Part shown: positions 17,926 to 26,427 of the stretch, in pieces | How the letters are laid out: every line of letters starts with the position of its first letter | Numbering within the stretch: the first letter of the stretch is position 1 | Assembly: GCF_016889805.1 (NCBI RefSeq) | Contig: NZ_CP069535.1 | Coordinates: forward strand, 868,001 to 932,000 | From: Rhodanobacter sp. FDAARGOS 1247 | GTDB taxonomy: Bacteria; Pseudomonadota; Gammaproteobacteria; Xanthomonadales; Rhodanobacteraceae | Direction: 5' to 3' | Length of the DNA: 64,000 bases | Program-made: the position numbers and the translations under genes | The notes under the pieces: model-generated | Told to the model about the DNA's origin: nothing | Databases searched by the model: none | What the model saw: only the letters and a program-made list of their open reading frames with translations

Positions 17926-18669
17926 ATGGCCCGGCGCCGCTGGCCCGCGTCGCGTGCGTTGCTGTCGGTCGCGGCATGGATGGCGTTGCTGGCGGTGTTG
18001 CCGTGGTGGTTGGGCCTGCCGTTGCTGCTGTCGCTCGCTGCCTCGACGGTGTTGCTGCAACATCGCCTGACCGGTACGCATGCCGCGATGATCCGTCGCG
18101 CGCTGCGCTGGGGACTGCCCGGCATGTTGTTCGCGCTGCAGCGCAGCCTGGGTGGCGACGTGCTGGCCTGGGGCGCGGCCCTGCTCGGCGCGCTGGCCGG
18201 CTACACCCTGCTGGCGGGGCTCGAGGCCTGGCTCGATCGCGAGCTGCGGCGTGCGCCGCCGGCGCCGCCATCGCCCGAATGGCCGGAACTGGCGCTGGCG
18301 CCCAGCGGACCGCCGGCGCGGATCATCGAGTTGCAGCCGGTGCGCTGGCAGGCCGTCGTCGATCGTCCGCCCGATCCGCTGGGCGGCAACGTGGTGTGCA
18401 GCGACGGCCACTGCCGGCTCGCCACCGGCGAGTGCATCGATGACGTGGGCGACGCGATCGCCTTCAGCGCGTCCGGTCGCTGGCTGGTGGCGCGCCTGCG
18501 CGACGAACGCTCGCTGCTGTTGTGGGATCGCCAGCGCGATCGGCGATACCGGTTGCGGCGCTGGCAACTGGCTGGCTGGGACGGCGAGCAGCCCTGGCTG
18601 AGCCGCGGCGACGACGCGATGCCACTGGCCTTGCCCGCCGTGCTCGGCAGGGACGACGACGAAGGCTGA
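17926..18669 (+). CDS. Hypothetical membrane protein with a soluble beta-rich C-terminal half
   Basis: Protein of 247 residues. The first 105 are hydrophobic, with about three or four helices (residues 12-48, 63-75, 80-100) and a basic start MARRRWPASR. A Pro-rich linker (APPAPPSPEWPE) leads to a soluble part with strand-like repeats. One of these, FSASGRWLVARLRDERSLLLWD, resembles a single WD-type or propeller blade. A VVCSDGHCRLATGECID patch has three Cys that could bind metal or form disulfides. It starts 29 bp after purL and may be co-transcribed. I do not recognise a named family. Confidence 0.7.
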   Translation: MARRRWPASRALLSVAAWMALLAVLPWWLGLPLLLSLAASTVLLQHRLTGTHAAMIRRALRWGLPGMLFALQRSLGGDVLAWGAALLGALAGYTLLAGLEAWLDRELRRAPPAPPSPEWPELALAPSGPPARIIELQPVRWQAVVDRPPDPLGGNVVCSDGHCRLATGECIDDVGDAIAFSASGRWLVARLRDERSLLLWDRQRDRRYRLRRWQLAGWDGEQPWLSRGDDAMPLALPAVLGRDDDEG

Positions 18670-18736
18670 GGTCGGAGTCGCGCGGTGTCGACGCTTCGAG
18701 GTTTTACGTTCACGCGTCACCGCGCATACTTGCCGA

Positions 18737-19657
18737 ATGGATACCCCTGCATTCCATCGCTCGCCGTTCACGCTGCCGCTCAGCGTGGTCGTGGTATCCG
18801 CCGACAGCGGTCCGGCCCTGCGCGAATGCGTGCGCAGCATCCTGGCCAGTTCGCAGGCGCTGGAGCTGCTGCTGATCGACAACGATTCGCACGACGGCGT
18901 GCCCGAGGCGATCGAGCGCGCCCATGCGCACGACAACCGGCTCAAGGTGATCTATAACCACCGCAACCTCGGCTTCGGCCCCGCGGTGAACCTCGCCTCG
19001 CAACAGGCGCAGGGCGATGCGCTGCTGGTGCTCAATCCCGACTGCATCCTGCGCGACGGCGACCTGCAGCGACTGGTCGGCCTGCTGGCCGGCAAGCCGA
19101 AGGTGGGGCTGATCGGCGCGGTGGTCTGTGATGCCGATGGTCGCGCCGATCCGGCGTCCTGGCGGCGTGATCCGCTGCTGCAGCGCTCGCTCAACAGCCT
19201 GCTCAACCGGGCCGGCGAGAAGGTCAACGTGGACGAGGAGATCCCGCCCCGGCTGATCGAGGCCGAGGCGGTGTCCGGCGCGCTGATGCTGATGCCGCGC
19301 GCGCTGTTCCGCCGCATGGGCGGTTTCGACGAAGACTACTTCCTGCACTGCGAGGACCTGGACCTGTGCCGGCGCGTGCGCGACATCGGCTACCAGGTGC
19401 TGCTGGCCGGCGACATCCGGATACACCACGGCAAGGGCAGCTCCAGCCGGCACCGTCCGGTGTTCGTCAGTCGGCACAAGCACCGGGGCATGTGGCAGTG
19501 GTTCCGCAAGCACGACCCGGCGGCCGACAACCGGCTGGTTTCGGTGACCGTGTGGCTGGGTATCTGGACCCACTTCCTGCTGCAGATTCCCGGGCAGCTG
19601 TGGCGGTTGCTGCTGCTGAAGGCCCGCCGCCGGCCGCCGCCGGTCGACAACGAATAG
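18737..19657 (+). CDS. Glycosyltransferase family 2 (rhamnosyltransferase-like)
   Basis: Protein of 306 residues. A GT-A fold is indicated by LSVVVVSADSGPALRECVRSIL (about 15-36), the nucleotide-binding LLIDNDSHDG (about 44-53), a DxD-like LNPDC near 96, and the acceptor-side motif EDLDLCRRVRDIGY near 213-226. A hydrophobic C-terminal segment (WLGIWTHFLLQIPGQLWRLLLLK) suggests membrane association. It resembles WbbL-type transferases that add a deoxysugar to LPS or exopolysaccharide. A CATACT hexamer ends only 6 bases before the ATG and no ribosome site is visible, so the mRNA could be leaderless. No other glycan genes adjoin it. Confidence 0.85.
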   Translation: MDTPAFHRSPFTLPLSVVVVSADSGPALRECVRSILASSQALELLLIDNDSHDGVPEAIERAHAHDNRLKVIYNHRNLGFGPAVNLASQQAQGDALLVLNPDCILRDGDLQRLVGLLAGKPKVGLIGAVVCDADGRADPASWRRDPLLQRSLNSLLNRAGEKVNVDEEIPPRLIEAEAVSGALMLMPRALFRRMGGFDEDYFLHCEDLDLCRRVRDIGYQVLLAGDIRIHHGKGSSSRHRPVFVSRHKHRGMWQWFRKHDPAADNRLVSVTVWLGIWTHFLLQIPGQLWRLLLLKARRRPPPVDNE

Positions 19658-19717
19658 GCCGCGACACCGCGCGCCGGTTGCGCTAACTTGCCCGCCTCAC
19701 TGCCCGGCCGCCTTCCG

Positions 19718-20623
19718 ATGTCCGTCACCCACCGCCGCCTCACCACGCTGGCCACGCTCGGCCTCATCGCGATGACCGCCGTGTGGGGCTCGACCTTCGT
19801 GCTGATCAAGGACGTGGTCGGGCGCATGCCGGTGGCGGACTTCCTCGCCGTGCGTTTCGCCATCGCCGCGGTGGCGATGCTGGTGCTGTTCGCCCGGCCG
19901 GTGTGGCGGCTGGGTCGACGCCAGGTGCTGCGCGGCCTGCTGCTGGGCCTGGTCTACGGTTGCGGCCAGCTGCTGCAGACCTGGGGCCTGTCGCTGATCG
20001 CGCCCAGCGTCAGCGGTTTCGCCACCGGCATGTATGTGGTGTTCACGCCGATCCTGGCGATGCTGCTGCTGGGCCAGCGCATGGCCGGCATCGTGTGGCT
20101 GGCGGTGGCGCTGTCCACGCTGGGTCTTGGCCTGCTGTCGTTGAACGGCGTGTCGGTGGATCTCGGCGTGTGGCTGACCCTGGCCTCGGCCGCGCTGTAC
20201 GCGCTGCACATCGTGCTGCTCGGCCAGTGGTCGCGACCGGGCGACGCGTTCGGCCTGTCGGCGGTGCAGATGGTCGCGATCGCGGTGGTCTGCCTGCTCG
20301 CCACCGCGCCGCATGGGCCGGTGCTGCCACCCGATCGCGGCGCGTGGCTGGCCATCCTGTACATGGCGCTGATCGCCGGCGCCGGCGCGATGCTGATGCA
20401 GACCTGGGCGCAGTCGCACCTGCCGGCCGCCCGCGCCGCGATCGTGATGACCACCGAGCCGGTATTCGCCGCCGCGTTCGCGGTGTTGCTGGGTGTCGAC
20501 GCGCTCAGCTGGCGCATGGTCGTCGGCGGCGGGCTGATCCTGGCCGCGATGTACCTGGTGGAGCTGATGCCGCGGCGGCAGGGCGAGGCGCTGCCGGCCG
20601 AGGCGGTCCATCACGAAGTCTAG
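19718..20623 (+). CDS. DMT superfamily (EamA) transporter
   Basis: Protein of 301 residues with ten predicted transmembrane helices arranged as two EamA repeats. The first begins LIAMTAVWGSTFVLIKDVV, typical of the family; the second starts near WLTLASAALYALHIVLLGQW and ends in AAFAVLLGVDALSWRMVVGGGLILAAMYL. Such proteins export amino acids or other small metabolites; the substrate is unknown. ATG 19718 gives the family N-terminus. The stop codon overlaps the stop of the convergent DUF2127 gene through a shared CTAG (20620-20623). A TAACTT box at 19684-19689 may be the -10. Confidence 0.88.
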   Translation: MSVTHRRLTTLATLGLIAMTAVWGSTFVLIKDVVGRMPVADFLAVRFAIAAVAMLVLFARPVWRLGRRQVLRGLLLGLVYGCGQLLQTWGLSLIAPSVSGFATGMYVVFTPILAMLLLGQRMAGIVWLAVALSTLGLGLLSLNGVSVDLGVWLTLASAALYALHIVLLGQWSRPGDAFGLSAVQMVAIAVVCLLATAPHGPVLPPDRGAWLAILYMALIAGAGAMLMQTWAQSHLPAARAAIVMTTEPVFAAAFAVLLGVDALSWRMVVGGGLILAAMYLVELMPRRQGEALPAEAVHHEV

Positions 20624-21123
20624 GCGGGCGCTTTCGGCGCGCGCGGCTGCAGCGCGATGCGCACCAGGTAGATGATGATCACCACATTGCCGAGCAGGGT
20701 GGCCAGCTTCAGCCAGCCGAAGTGGTACAGCGTCTCGTACAGTTCCAGCGGAATCAGCGAGCCGGTGGCGATCACGGTGAACCATTCGGCCCAGTGCTTG
20801 CCCAGCCACAGGCCCACGCCCTCGATCGCGAACAGCACCGCGTAGCCCAGCGCCACCGCGCCGACCGCCACGAACCTGCTGGGGCCGAAGTCCTGCAGCA
20901 CCTCCACCAGCTTCCAGCGCAGGCCGTTGCTGTCGGCCAGCGAAAGATGCTCCAGCCAGTGCACCAGCCGGTCGAAATTCTGCTCGTGGTAGAAATGGAA
21001 GGCGGCCATCGCCACCAGCAGCAGGCAGACGGTCTTGACCATCTCGTAGATGGCGATGATGCGCAGGCCGGCGTGATGCTGTGACGGCGTGGCGGAAGGC
21101 GAGGGATGCTTGCGTGGGAACAT
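20620..21123 (-). CDS. DUF2127 family membrane protein
   Basis: Protein of 167 residues with four predicted helices: around 19-45 (LRIIAIYEMVKTVCLLLVAMAAFHF), 83-108, 112-128 and 137-160. The conserved GLRIIAIYEMVK start and EWFTVIATGSLIPLELYE segment are DUF2127 hallmarks. It is an inner-membrane protein of unknown function. It overlaps the stop of the EamA gene by four bases. It lies downstream of ybdD-cstA on the same strand, 107 bp away. Confidence 0.8.
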   Translation of the reverse strand: MFPRKHPSPSATPSQHHAGLRIIAIYEMVKTVCLLLVAMAAFHFYHEQNFDRLVHWLEHLSLADSNGLRWKLVEVLQDFGPSRFVAVGAVALGYAVLFAIEGVGLWLGKHWAEWFTVIATGSLIPLELYETLYHFGWLKLATLLGNVVIIIYLVRIALQPRAPKAPA

Positions 21124-21230
21124 GGAGGCCAGGCGGTACAGGCAATCCGCCCATTGTCCTCGCCTGGGCCGGGATCGCCAGTGCGCTTTGGCACGGCGAT
21201 CACCGGGAGAGCCTCAGGATTGCGGCGGAA

Positions 21231-21425
21231 TCAGCAGCAGCGCCCGCCGCCGCCCTTGTAGCGGGCTTCCTGCCGTTCGCGGAAGAACTCGCCGTAGCTG
21301 GGCACCTTGCGCTCGGGATGATGCTCGCGCAGATGCTTCACGTAGACGTCGTAGTCGGGCACGCCGCAGCACAGGCGGGCGGTCTGCACCGCCCACTTGC
21401 GCACGGACCGGAAGGTCGCGTTCAT
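21231..21425 (-). CDS. ybdD: YbdD/YjiX family small protein
   Basis: Protein of 64 residues, MNATFRSVRKWAVQTARLCCGVPDYDVYVKHLREHHP, which matches the YbdD/YjiX (DUF466) family. These small proteins are encoded directly after CstA/BtsT transporters and are reported to be needed for their pyruvate uptake. The start lies 1 bp after the cstA stop, so the two are coupled. Its C-terminus, YKGGGGRCC, ends in two Cys, which fits the family's G-rich, Cys-ending tail. Confidence 0.9.
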   Translation of the reverse strand: MNATFRSVRKWAVQTARLCCGVPDYDVYVKHLREHHPERKVPSYGEFFRERQEARYKGGGGRCC

Positions 21426-21426
21426 C

Positions 21427-23502
21427 TCAGCCGGCCACGCTGGTCAGCGCCACGTACGGTTCCTCGTGTGCGGTCGGGTGGTTCGCCTTCCAGCCCCTGA
21501 CCAGCGCGCGCAGGCAGAACGCCACCATCGCCACGATCAGCAGCATGAACAGGCCGGTCAGCGCCATGTCCACGTAGTTGTTGGTGACGATCTGCTGCAT
21601 CTCGGCCTGGGTCTTCGCCGGAGCCAGCAACTGGCCCTGCTGCATCGCGGCCGAATACTTGTTGGCGGCGGCGGTGAAGCTGATCGGGCCGCTGAGCTTC
21701 TGCCAGCCCGCGGTGAGCGTGCAGATGATCAGCCAGATCGCGGGGATGCCCGGCACCCACACGTAGCGCTCGCGCTTCAGTTTCACCACCACCACGGTGG
21801 CCAGCATCAGCGCGATCGCGGCCAGCATCTGGTTGGCGATGCCGAACAGCGGCCACAAGGTGTTGATGCCGCCGAGCGGGTCGACCGCGCCCTGGTACAG
21901 GAAGTAGCCCCAGATGAACACGCAGATCGCGGTGGCCAGCAGGTTGCCGGTCCACGAGTCGGTTTCCTGCAGCGGCTTGTGGATCAGGCCGGCGATCTCC
22001 TGGATCATGAAACGGCCCACGCGGGTGCCGGCGTCCACCGTGGTGAGGATGAACAGCGCCTCGAACAGGATGGCGTAGTGGTACCAGAACGCCATCATGC
22101 CGCCGCCGGGGATGATGTTGTGCAGCAGCTGGGCCATGCCCACGGCCAGCGTCGGTGCGCCGCCGGCGCGGCTGAGGATGCTGTTCTCGCCGATGTTCCT
22201 GGCCGTCTGGATCAATTCGTCCGGGGTCACCACGAAGCCCCACTGGCTGATCGTGGTGGCGGCGTCCTGTACGGTGGTGCCGATGATCGCGCCCGGCGCG
22301 TTCATCGCGAAGTACACGCCCGGGTGCAGCGAGGCGGCGGCGACCAGCGCCATGATCGCCACGAACGCCTCCATCAGCATGCCGCCGTAGCCGACCATGC
22401 GCGCCTGGCTTTCGTTGGCCAGCAGCTTGGGCGTGGTGCCCGAGGCGATGATCGAGTGCCAGCCCGATACCGCGCCGCAGGCAATCGTGATGAACAGGAA
22501 CGGGAACAGGTTGCCGGCGAACACCGGGCCGCTGCCGTCGATGAAACGCGTCACCGCCGGCATCTGCAGCATCGGCGCGGACAGGAAGATCGCCAGCGCC
22601 AGCAGCGCGATGGTGCCGATCTTGAGGAACGTGCTGAGGTAATCGCGCGGCGCCAGCAGCAGCCACACGGGCAGCACCGAGGCGCAGAAGCCGTAGCCGA
22701 TCAGCCACCAGGCCAGCGCCTTGGCGTCGAAATCGAACAGCGGCGCCAACGTGGCCGACTCGGCCACGAAGCGGCCGGCCCAGATCGACGCCAGCAGCAA
22801 CAGCAGGCCGATGATCGACACTTCGAGAATCCGGCCGGGCCGGAACCAGCGCAGATAGACGCCCATCAGCAACGCGATCGGAATGGTGGCGGCCACGGTG
22901 AAGGTGCCCCACGGGCTGTGCGTGAGCGCCTTGACCACCACCAGGGCCAGCACCGCCAGCACGATCATCATCAGCACCAGCACGCCGATCATCGCCACCA
23001 GGCCGGGCACCGGGCCCAGTTCCTCGCGCAGCATGTGGCCGAGCGAGCGGGCGTCGCGGCGCAGCGAGAGGCCGAGGATCATGAAATCCTGCACCGCGCC
23101 AGCAAACACCACGCCGAACAGGATCCACAAGGTGCCGGGCAGGTAACCCATCTGCGCGGCCAGCACCGGACCCACCAGCGGGCCGGCGCCGGCGATCGCG
23201 GCGAAGTGGTGGCCGAACACCACCCACTTGTCGGTGGGCACGTAATCGAGGCCGTCGTTGCGCAGCACCGACGGCGGCGCACGGGTCGGGTCGAGCTTCA
23301 GCACCGAGTGCTCGACGAACTTGCCGTAGAAGCGGTAGCCGATCACGAAGATCGCAATGGAGGCGGCCACCAGCCAGATCGCGTTGATCGGCTCGCCTCG
23401 TCGCAGCGCCACCACACCCAGGCAGAACGCACCCACGATGGCGATGGCGACCCACAATATCTTGCTGGCCGGGCTGGGCTTGGGCATGACGGTGGCTTGC
23501 AT
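21427..23502 (-). CDS. cstA: Carbon starvation protein A (pyruvate/peptide transporter)
   Basis: Protein of 691 residues, about 16-18 transmembrane helices. Diagnostic segments include YRFYGKFVE near 55, FGHHFAAIAGAGPLVGPVLAAQMGY near 97, and MILGLSLRRDARSLGHMLREELG near 143. CstA and its paralogue BtsT import pyruvate and possibly peptides during carbon limitation. ATG 23502 or 23487 could start it; the longer form is given. The partner ybdD follows immediately. The upstream gap shared with the DUF4197 gene contains an 8-bp inverted repeat (23596-23622) that could bind a CRP/Clp-like or other regulator. Confidence 0.93.
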   Translation of the reverse strand: MQATVMPKPSPASKILWVAIAIVGAFCLGVVALRRGEPINAIWLVAASIAIFVIGYRFYGKFVEHSVLKLDPTRAPPSVLRNDGLDYVPTDKWVVFGHHFAAIAGAGPLVGPVLAAQMGYLPGTLWILFGVVFAGAVQDFMILGLSLRRDARSLGHMLREELGPVPGLVAMIGVLVLMMIVLAVLALVVVKALTHSPWGTFTVAATIPIALLMGVYLRWFRPGRILEVSIIGLLLLLASIWAGRFVAESATLAPLFDFDAKALAWWLIGYGFCASVLPVWLLLAPRDYLSTFLKIGTIALLALAIFLSAPMLQMPAVTRFIDGSGPVFAGNLFPFLFITIACGAVSGWHSIIASGTTPKLLANESQARMVGYGGMLMEAFVAIMALVAAASLHPGVYFAMNAPGAIIGTTVQDAATTISQWGFVVTPDELIQTARNIGENSILSRAGGAPTLAVGMAQLLHNIIPGGGMMAFWYHYAILFEALFILTTVDAGTRVGRFMIQEIAGLIHKPLQETDSWTGNLLATAICVFIWGYFLYQGAVDPLGGINTLWPLFGIANQMLAAIALMLATVVVVKLKRERYVWVPGIPAIWLIICTLTAGWQKLSGPISFTAAANKYSAAMQQGQLLAPAKTQAEMQQIVTNNYVDMALTGLFMLLIVAMVAFCLRALVRGWKANHPTAHEEPYVALTSVAG

Positions 23503-23595
23503 GGCTGGGCTCTCCTCGGTGGTCGCCCAAGGGTCTGCCCGTCGGGCGGCGGGGTCAATCCCAAAACCCGCAAAGCGGCATTAGCCATTGGTCGA

Positions 23596-23622
23596 ATGGC
23601 GTGGCGATGGAGATCACGCCAT
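23596..23622. promoter_or_regulatory. Inverted repeat in the cstA / DUF4197 divergent promoter region
   Basis: ATGGCGTG (23596-23603) and CACGCCAT (23615-23622) are perfect inverted arms with an 11-base spacer. It lies 94 bp upstream of cstA and 54 bp upstream of the DUF4197 gene. The GTG...CAC arms recall CRP/Clp half sites, but the spacing is not canonical. Operator function is only an inference. Confidence 0.3.
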
Positions 23623-23639
23623 GGGCGGGATCGCAGGGC

Positions 23640-23645
23640 TACACT
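23640..23645 (+). promoter_or_regulatory. Candidate -10 (TACACT) for the DUF4197 gene
   Basis: GGGCTACACT precedes the start codon by about 30 bp; the same ten bases occur upstream of glyA. No good -35 is seen. Confidence 0.35.
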
Positions 23646-23675
23646 GATCGCCCTGTCGATCCCGAGGAATTCGTC

Positions 23676-24470
23676 ATGCGTATCGCCATTCGCCACGGCG
23701 TGTTCGGACTGGCTTTTGCCGCAGCGATGGTGCCGTTGACGGCGATGGCTGCCGGGCAGTTCAAGGACCTTCTGAACAAGGTCAAGCAATCGACCCACAG
23801 CTCGAACTCCTCGCAGCCGGGCAGCAACCTGCCGAACAGCGACATTGCCGCCGGCCTCAAGGAGGCGTTGGCCAAGGGCACCACCAATGCGATCAACAGC
23901 CTGGGCCGCGACGGTGGCTTCTGGAACAACAGCAAGGTGCGCATCCCGTTGCCGGGCAAGCTCGAACAGGCCGGCAAGCTGGCGCGTCAGCTAGGCCAGG
24001 GCGCCAGGGTCGATGCGTTCGAGCTGAGCATGAACCGGGCGGCGGAAAAGGCGGTGCCGCAGGTGGCCGAGATCTTCGGCGACGCGATCCGCAAGATGAC
24101 GCTGAGCGACGCACGGGGCATCCTCACCGGCGGCGACCATGCGGCCACCGACTTCTTCCGTCGGGTAGCCGGCGACGCGCTGACCGCTCGCATCCACCCG
24201 ATCGTGGCCAGGACCACCGACAGCGTCGGCGTCACCCAGAAGTACAAGTCGTTCACCTCGGGCAGCGCGGGCGGCGAACTGGGCGGCTTGCTGGGATCGC
24301 TCGGTGGCGGCAAGTCGAACAGGAACGGCAACGCGCTGGACCTGGACGATTACGTCACGAAGAAGACGCTGGACGGCCTGTTCACCACCATCGGCGAACA
24401 GGAGCAGTCGATCCGCCACAACCCCGGCGCCCGCACCACCGATCTGCTGAAGAAGGTGTTCGGCGGCTGA
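23676..24470 (+). CDS. DUF4197 family exported protein
   Basis: Protein of 264 residues from ATG 23676, with GAGGAA seven bases upstream. A signal peptide, [29 protein letters not shown], is cut near residue 26. The mature part matches DUF4197: helical, with AALKEAL-like and [28 protein letters not shown] motifs and the C-terminal [23 protein letters not shown] block. These periplasmic proteins have no proven role. A Gly/Ser-rich loop (about 208-225) separates the two halves. The gene is divergent from cstA. Confidence 0.87.
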   Translation: MRIAIRHGVFGLAFAAAMVPLTAMAAGQFKDLLNKVKQSTHSSNSSQPGSNLPNSDIAAGLKEALAKGTTNAINSLGRDGGFWNNSKVRIPLPGKLEQAGKLARQLGQGARVDAFELSMNRAAEKAVPQVAEIFGDAIRKMTLSDARGILTGGDHAATDFFRRVAGDALTARIHPIVARTTDSVGVTQKYKSFTSGSAGGELGGLLGSLGGGKSNRNGNALDLDDYVTKKTLDGLFTTIGEQEQSIRHNPGARTTDLLKKVFGG

Positions 24471-24515
24471 AGCCGCTTGCGGCTTCGGCAAATCGGTACG
24501 GGTTTTGCCCGGCTT
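24469..24515 (+). terminator. Possible terminator region after the DUF4197 gene
   Basis: GAAGCCG-CTTG-CGGCTTC (24469-24486) overlaps the stop codon. A second short stem, CGGG-TTTTG-CCCG (24499-24511), is followed by five T. Neither alone is a textbook intrinsic terminator; together they probably end or process the transcript. Confidence 0.4.
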
Positions 24516-24603
24516 TTTGCTCTTGCAGCATTGGCATCGCCGCTTGCATCGACATCGCATCGACCACAAATCATCCAGTAACAGCGTTCAAGGCGAGGCT
24601 CCC

Positions 24604-25140
24604 ATGATTCGTGAAATCCTGAAAATGGGCGATCCGCGCCTGCTGCGCGTCGCGCCGATCGTGCCCACCGCGATGATCGGCACGGCCGAACTCGATGCGC
24701 TGATCGTCGACATGTTCGACACCATGCACGCCGCCGACGGTGTGGGGCTGGCCGCGCCGCAGATCGGTGTCGACCTGCAGCTGGTGATCTTCGGTTTCGA
24801 CAACAGCGAACGCTACCCCGAGGCGCCGGCGGTGCCGCGCACGATCCTGCTCAATCCGGTGATCACGCCGTTGTCGCAGGACATGGAGGAGGGCTGGGAA
24901 GGCTGCCTGTCCGTGCCGGGCCTGCGTGGCGCGGTGAACCGCTACAGCCTGATCCGCTACCAGGGCATCGACCCCCAGGGCGAACGCATCGACCGCCGCG
25001 CCGAAGGCTTCCACGCCCGCGTGGTGCAGCACGAATGCGACCACCTGATCGGCCGGCTGTATCCGTCGCGCATCACCGACTTCAGCCGCTTCGGCTACAC
25101 CGACGTGCTGTTCCCGGGGCAGGATCTTGGGGACGACTGA
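24604..25140 (+). CDS. def: Peptide deformylase
   Basis: Protein of 178 residues with all three deformylase motifs: [10 protein letters not shown] (46-55), EGCLS with metal ligand C101, and QHECDH with ligands H143 and H147 and catalytic E144. It removes the formyl group from nascent protein N-termini. The loop before motif 2 is long, and the C-terminus ends after [18 protein letters not shown], as in type I enzymes of this clade. ATG 24604 is chosen by family alignment; upstream in-frame codons are noncoding. It is not next to fmt, so it is probably a second or stand-alone def copy. The erythromycin-esterase-like gene begins just after it. Confidence 0.93.
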   Translation: MIREILKMGDPRLLRVAPIVPTAMIGTAELDALIVDMFDTMHAADGVGLAAPQIGVDLQLVIFGFDNSERYPEAPAVPRTILLNPVITPLSQDMEEGWEGCLSVPGLRGAVNRYSLIRYQGIDPQGERIDRRAEGFHARVVQHECDHLIGRLYPSRITDFSRFGYTDVLFPGQDLGDD

Positions 25141-25165
25141 ACGGGACGGGAGGGATGCGTCGTCG

Positions 25166-26371
25166 GTGACGGACAGAGTCTGGCGGCAAATGGCCGTCCT
25201 GATGCTGTCGCTGCTGGCGTGCACGGCAGCTGCATCCGTGTGGGCACACCCGATGGATCATGCCGTCGCGGCGCCTACCGAACTTGATCGCGCGGTTCAT
25301 GCGGTCTGCTCGAAGCAGGTGGTGCTGCTCGGGGAAGATCAGCACCATGCGGGCGCCACGACCATCGCGGTGAAGTCGCTGCTGCTCGAACGACTGGTCA
25401 GGGAATGCGGTTTTCGCGGCGTGGTCTTCGAAAGCCAGTTCTACGACATGCTGGATTTCGAACAGGCCACCGCCAGGGGTACGGCGACCCCCGGGCAACT
25501 CGGGGATGCCATCGGCGCATTGTGGTCGCGCTACGCCGCCTTCGCGCCGCTCGGGCAATGGCTGTTTGCCGAGACGCAAGCGGGGCGTGTGCTGTTGGCC
25601 GGCATGGACCCGCAAGTGGGTGGTGTGACGGCCCGCTATTCGCAGCAACGGTTGCCGACAGACTTGTCGTCCGTGCTGGTCGGCGATCGACGCGAGGCGT
25701 GCAGCAGGATCATCGGGCGTCATGATCGCTGGGAATACGATGACAGCCATCCTTTCAGCGCCAGCGCAGTGCAGCAGCTGCGCGATTGCCTGCGGGATAT
25801 CCGGGCGAAGCTCGATGCGAAGGATGCCAGGCCGTCCTCTGTGCTGGGCGCGATGGCGGACTCGTATGCCAGCTATCTGGATTTCGCGGGGGAAGACCCC
25901 GGTGGTCTGCGCGATCGGGCGATGTATCGGAACCTCGCGTGGGTCCGCGCACATTGGCCACCGAATACGCGCATCGTGGTGTGGTGCGCCAGCGTGCACG
26001 CGGCGAAGACGCTGGACGGCGTCAGGCCGGGTGTCCGCCCGCTGGGAAGTTACCTGGCCGAGGCGCTGGGCGATCGCGTTGCCGCGATCGGCTTCAGTGC
26101 ACTTGGCGGCAGTTACGGTCACGTGGGTGGACACGGAACACCACGGCCTCTTGCCCCGGCGGCACCGGACAGCCTGGAGTCGCGCGCCTTTGCCGCGGGC
26201 GGGCCGGACGCCTTGCGCTTCGTCGATCGCGCGCAGCTCGCCTCGATGGGCGAGATCCCTGGCCGCGCCCTCGACTATGGAAAATTCCACGCGCTGGACT
26301 GGTCGCGGGTGCTGGACGGCGTGATCGTCCTGCGGGAAGAGACGGCCGCCACGGCCATGCCGGCGGACTGA
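25166..26371 (+). CDS. Erythromycin-esterase family protein, exported
   Basis: Protein of about 401 residues. From GTG 25166 the N-terminus VTDRVWRQMAVLMLSLLACTAAASVWAHP is a good signal peptide with basic residues; ATG 25190 would lack them, and a TTG at 25127 would overlap def. The fold matches EreA/EreB-like proteins (PF05139): LLGEDQHHAG supplies the GE-H motif, VVFESQFYD the second acidic residue, and WCASVHAAK the distal His. The usual GE-THG and AHN-H motifs are altered, so macrolide esterase activity should not be assumed. The GC content is ordinary. It may act in the periplasm on an unknown ester or peptide bond. Confidence 0.72.
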   Translation: MTDRVWRQMAVLMLSLLACTAAASVWAHPMDHAVAAPTELDRAVHAVCSKQVVLLGEDQHHAGATTIAVKSLLLERLVRECGFRGVVFESQFYDMLDFEQATARGTATPGQLGDAIGALWSRYAAFAPLGQWLFAETQAGRVLLAGMDPQVGGVTARYSQQRLPTDLSSVLVGDRREACSRIIGRHDRWEYDDSHPFSASAVQQLRDCLRDIRAKLDAKDARPSSVLGAMADSYASYLDFAGEDPGGLRDRAMYRNLAWVRAHWPPNTRIVVWCASVHAAKTLDGVRPGVRPLGSYLAEALGDRVAAIGFSALGGSYGHVGGHGTPRPLAPAAPDSLESRAFAAGGPDALRFVDRAQLASMGEIPGRALDYGKFHALDWSRVLDGVIVLREETAATAMPAD

Positions 26372-26427
26372 GTCCATTGTCCCGGTCGTGAGTGGCCGGA
26401 TTCGCAAGCGCATCCCGGAGACGAAGG

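Noticed and set aside
13991..18271. 1426-codon minus-strand frame opposite purL
   Set aside because: Shadow of a strongly supported gene; His/Arg/Gln-rich with no domain.
21397..23739. 780-codon plus-strand frame opposite cstA
   Set aside because: Shadow frame rich in His, Gln and Arg; cstA is a clear membrane transporter.
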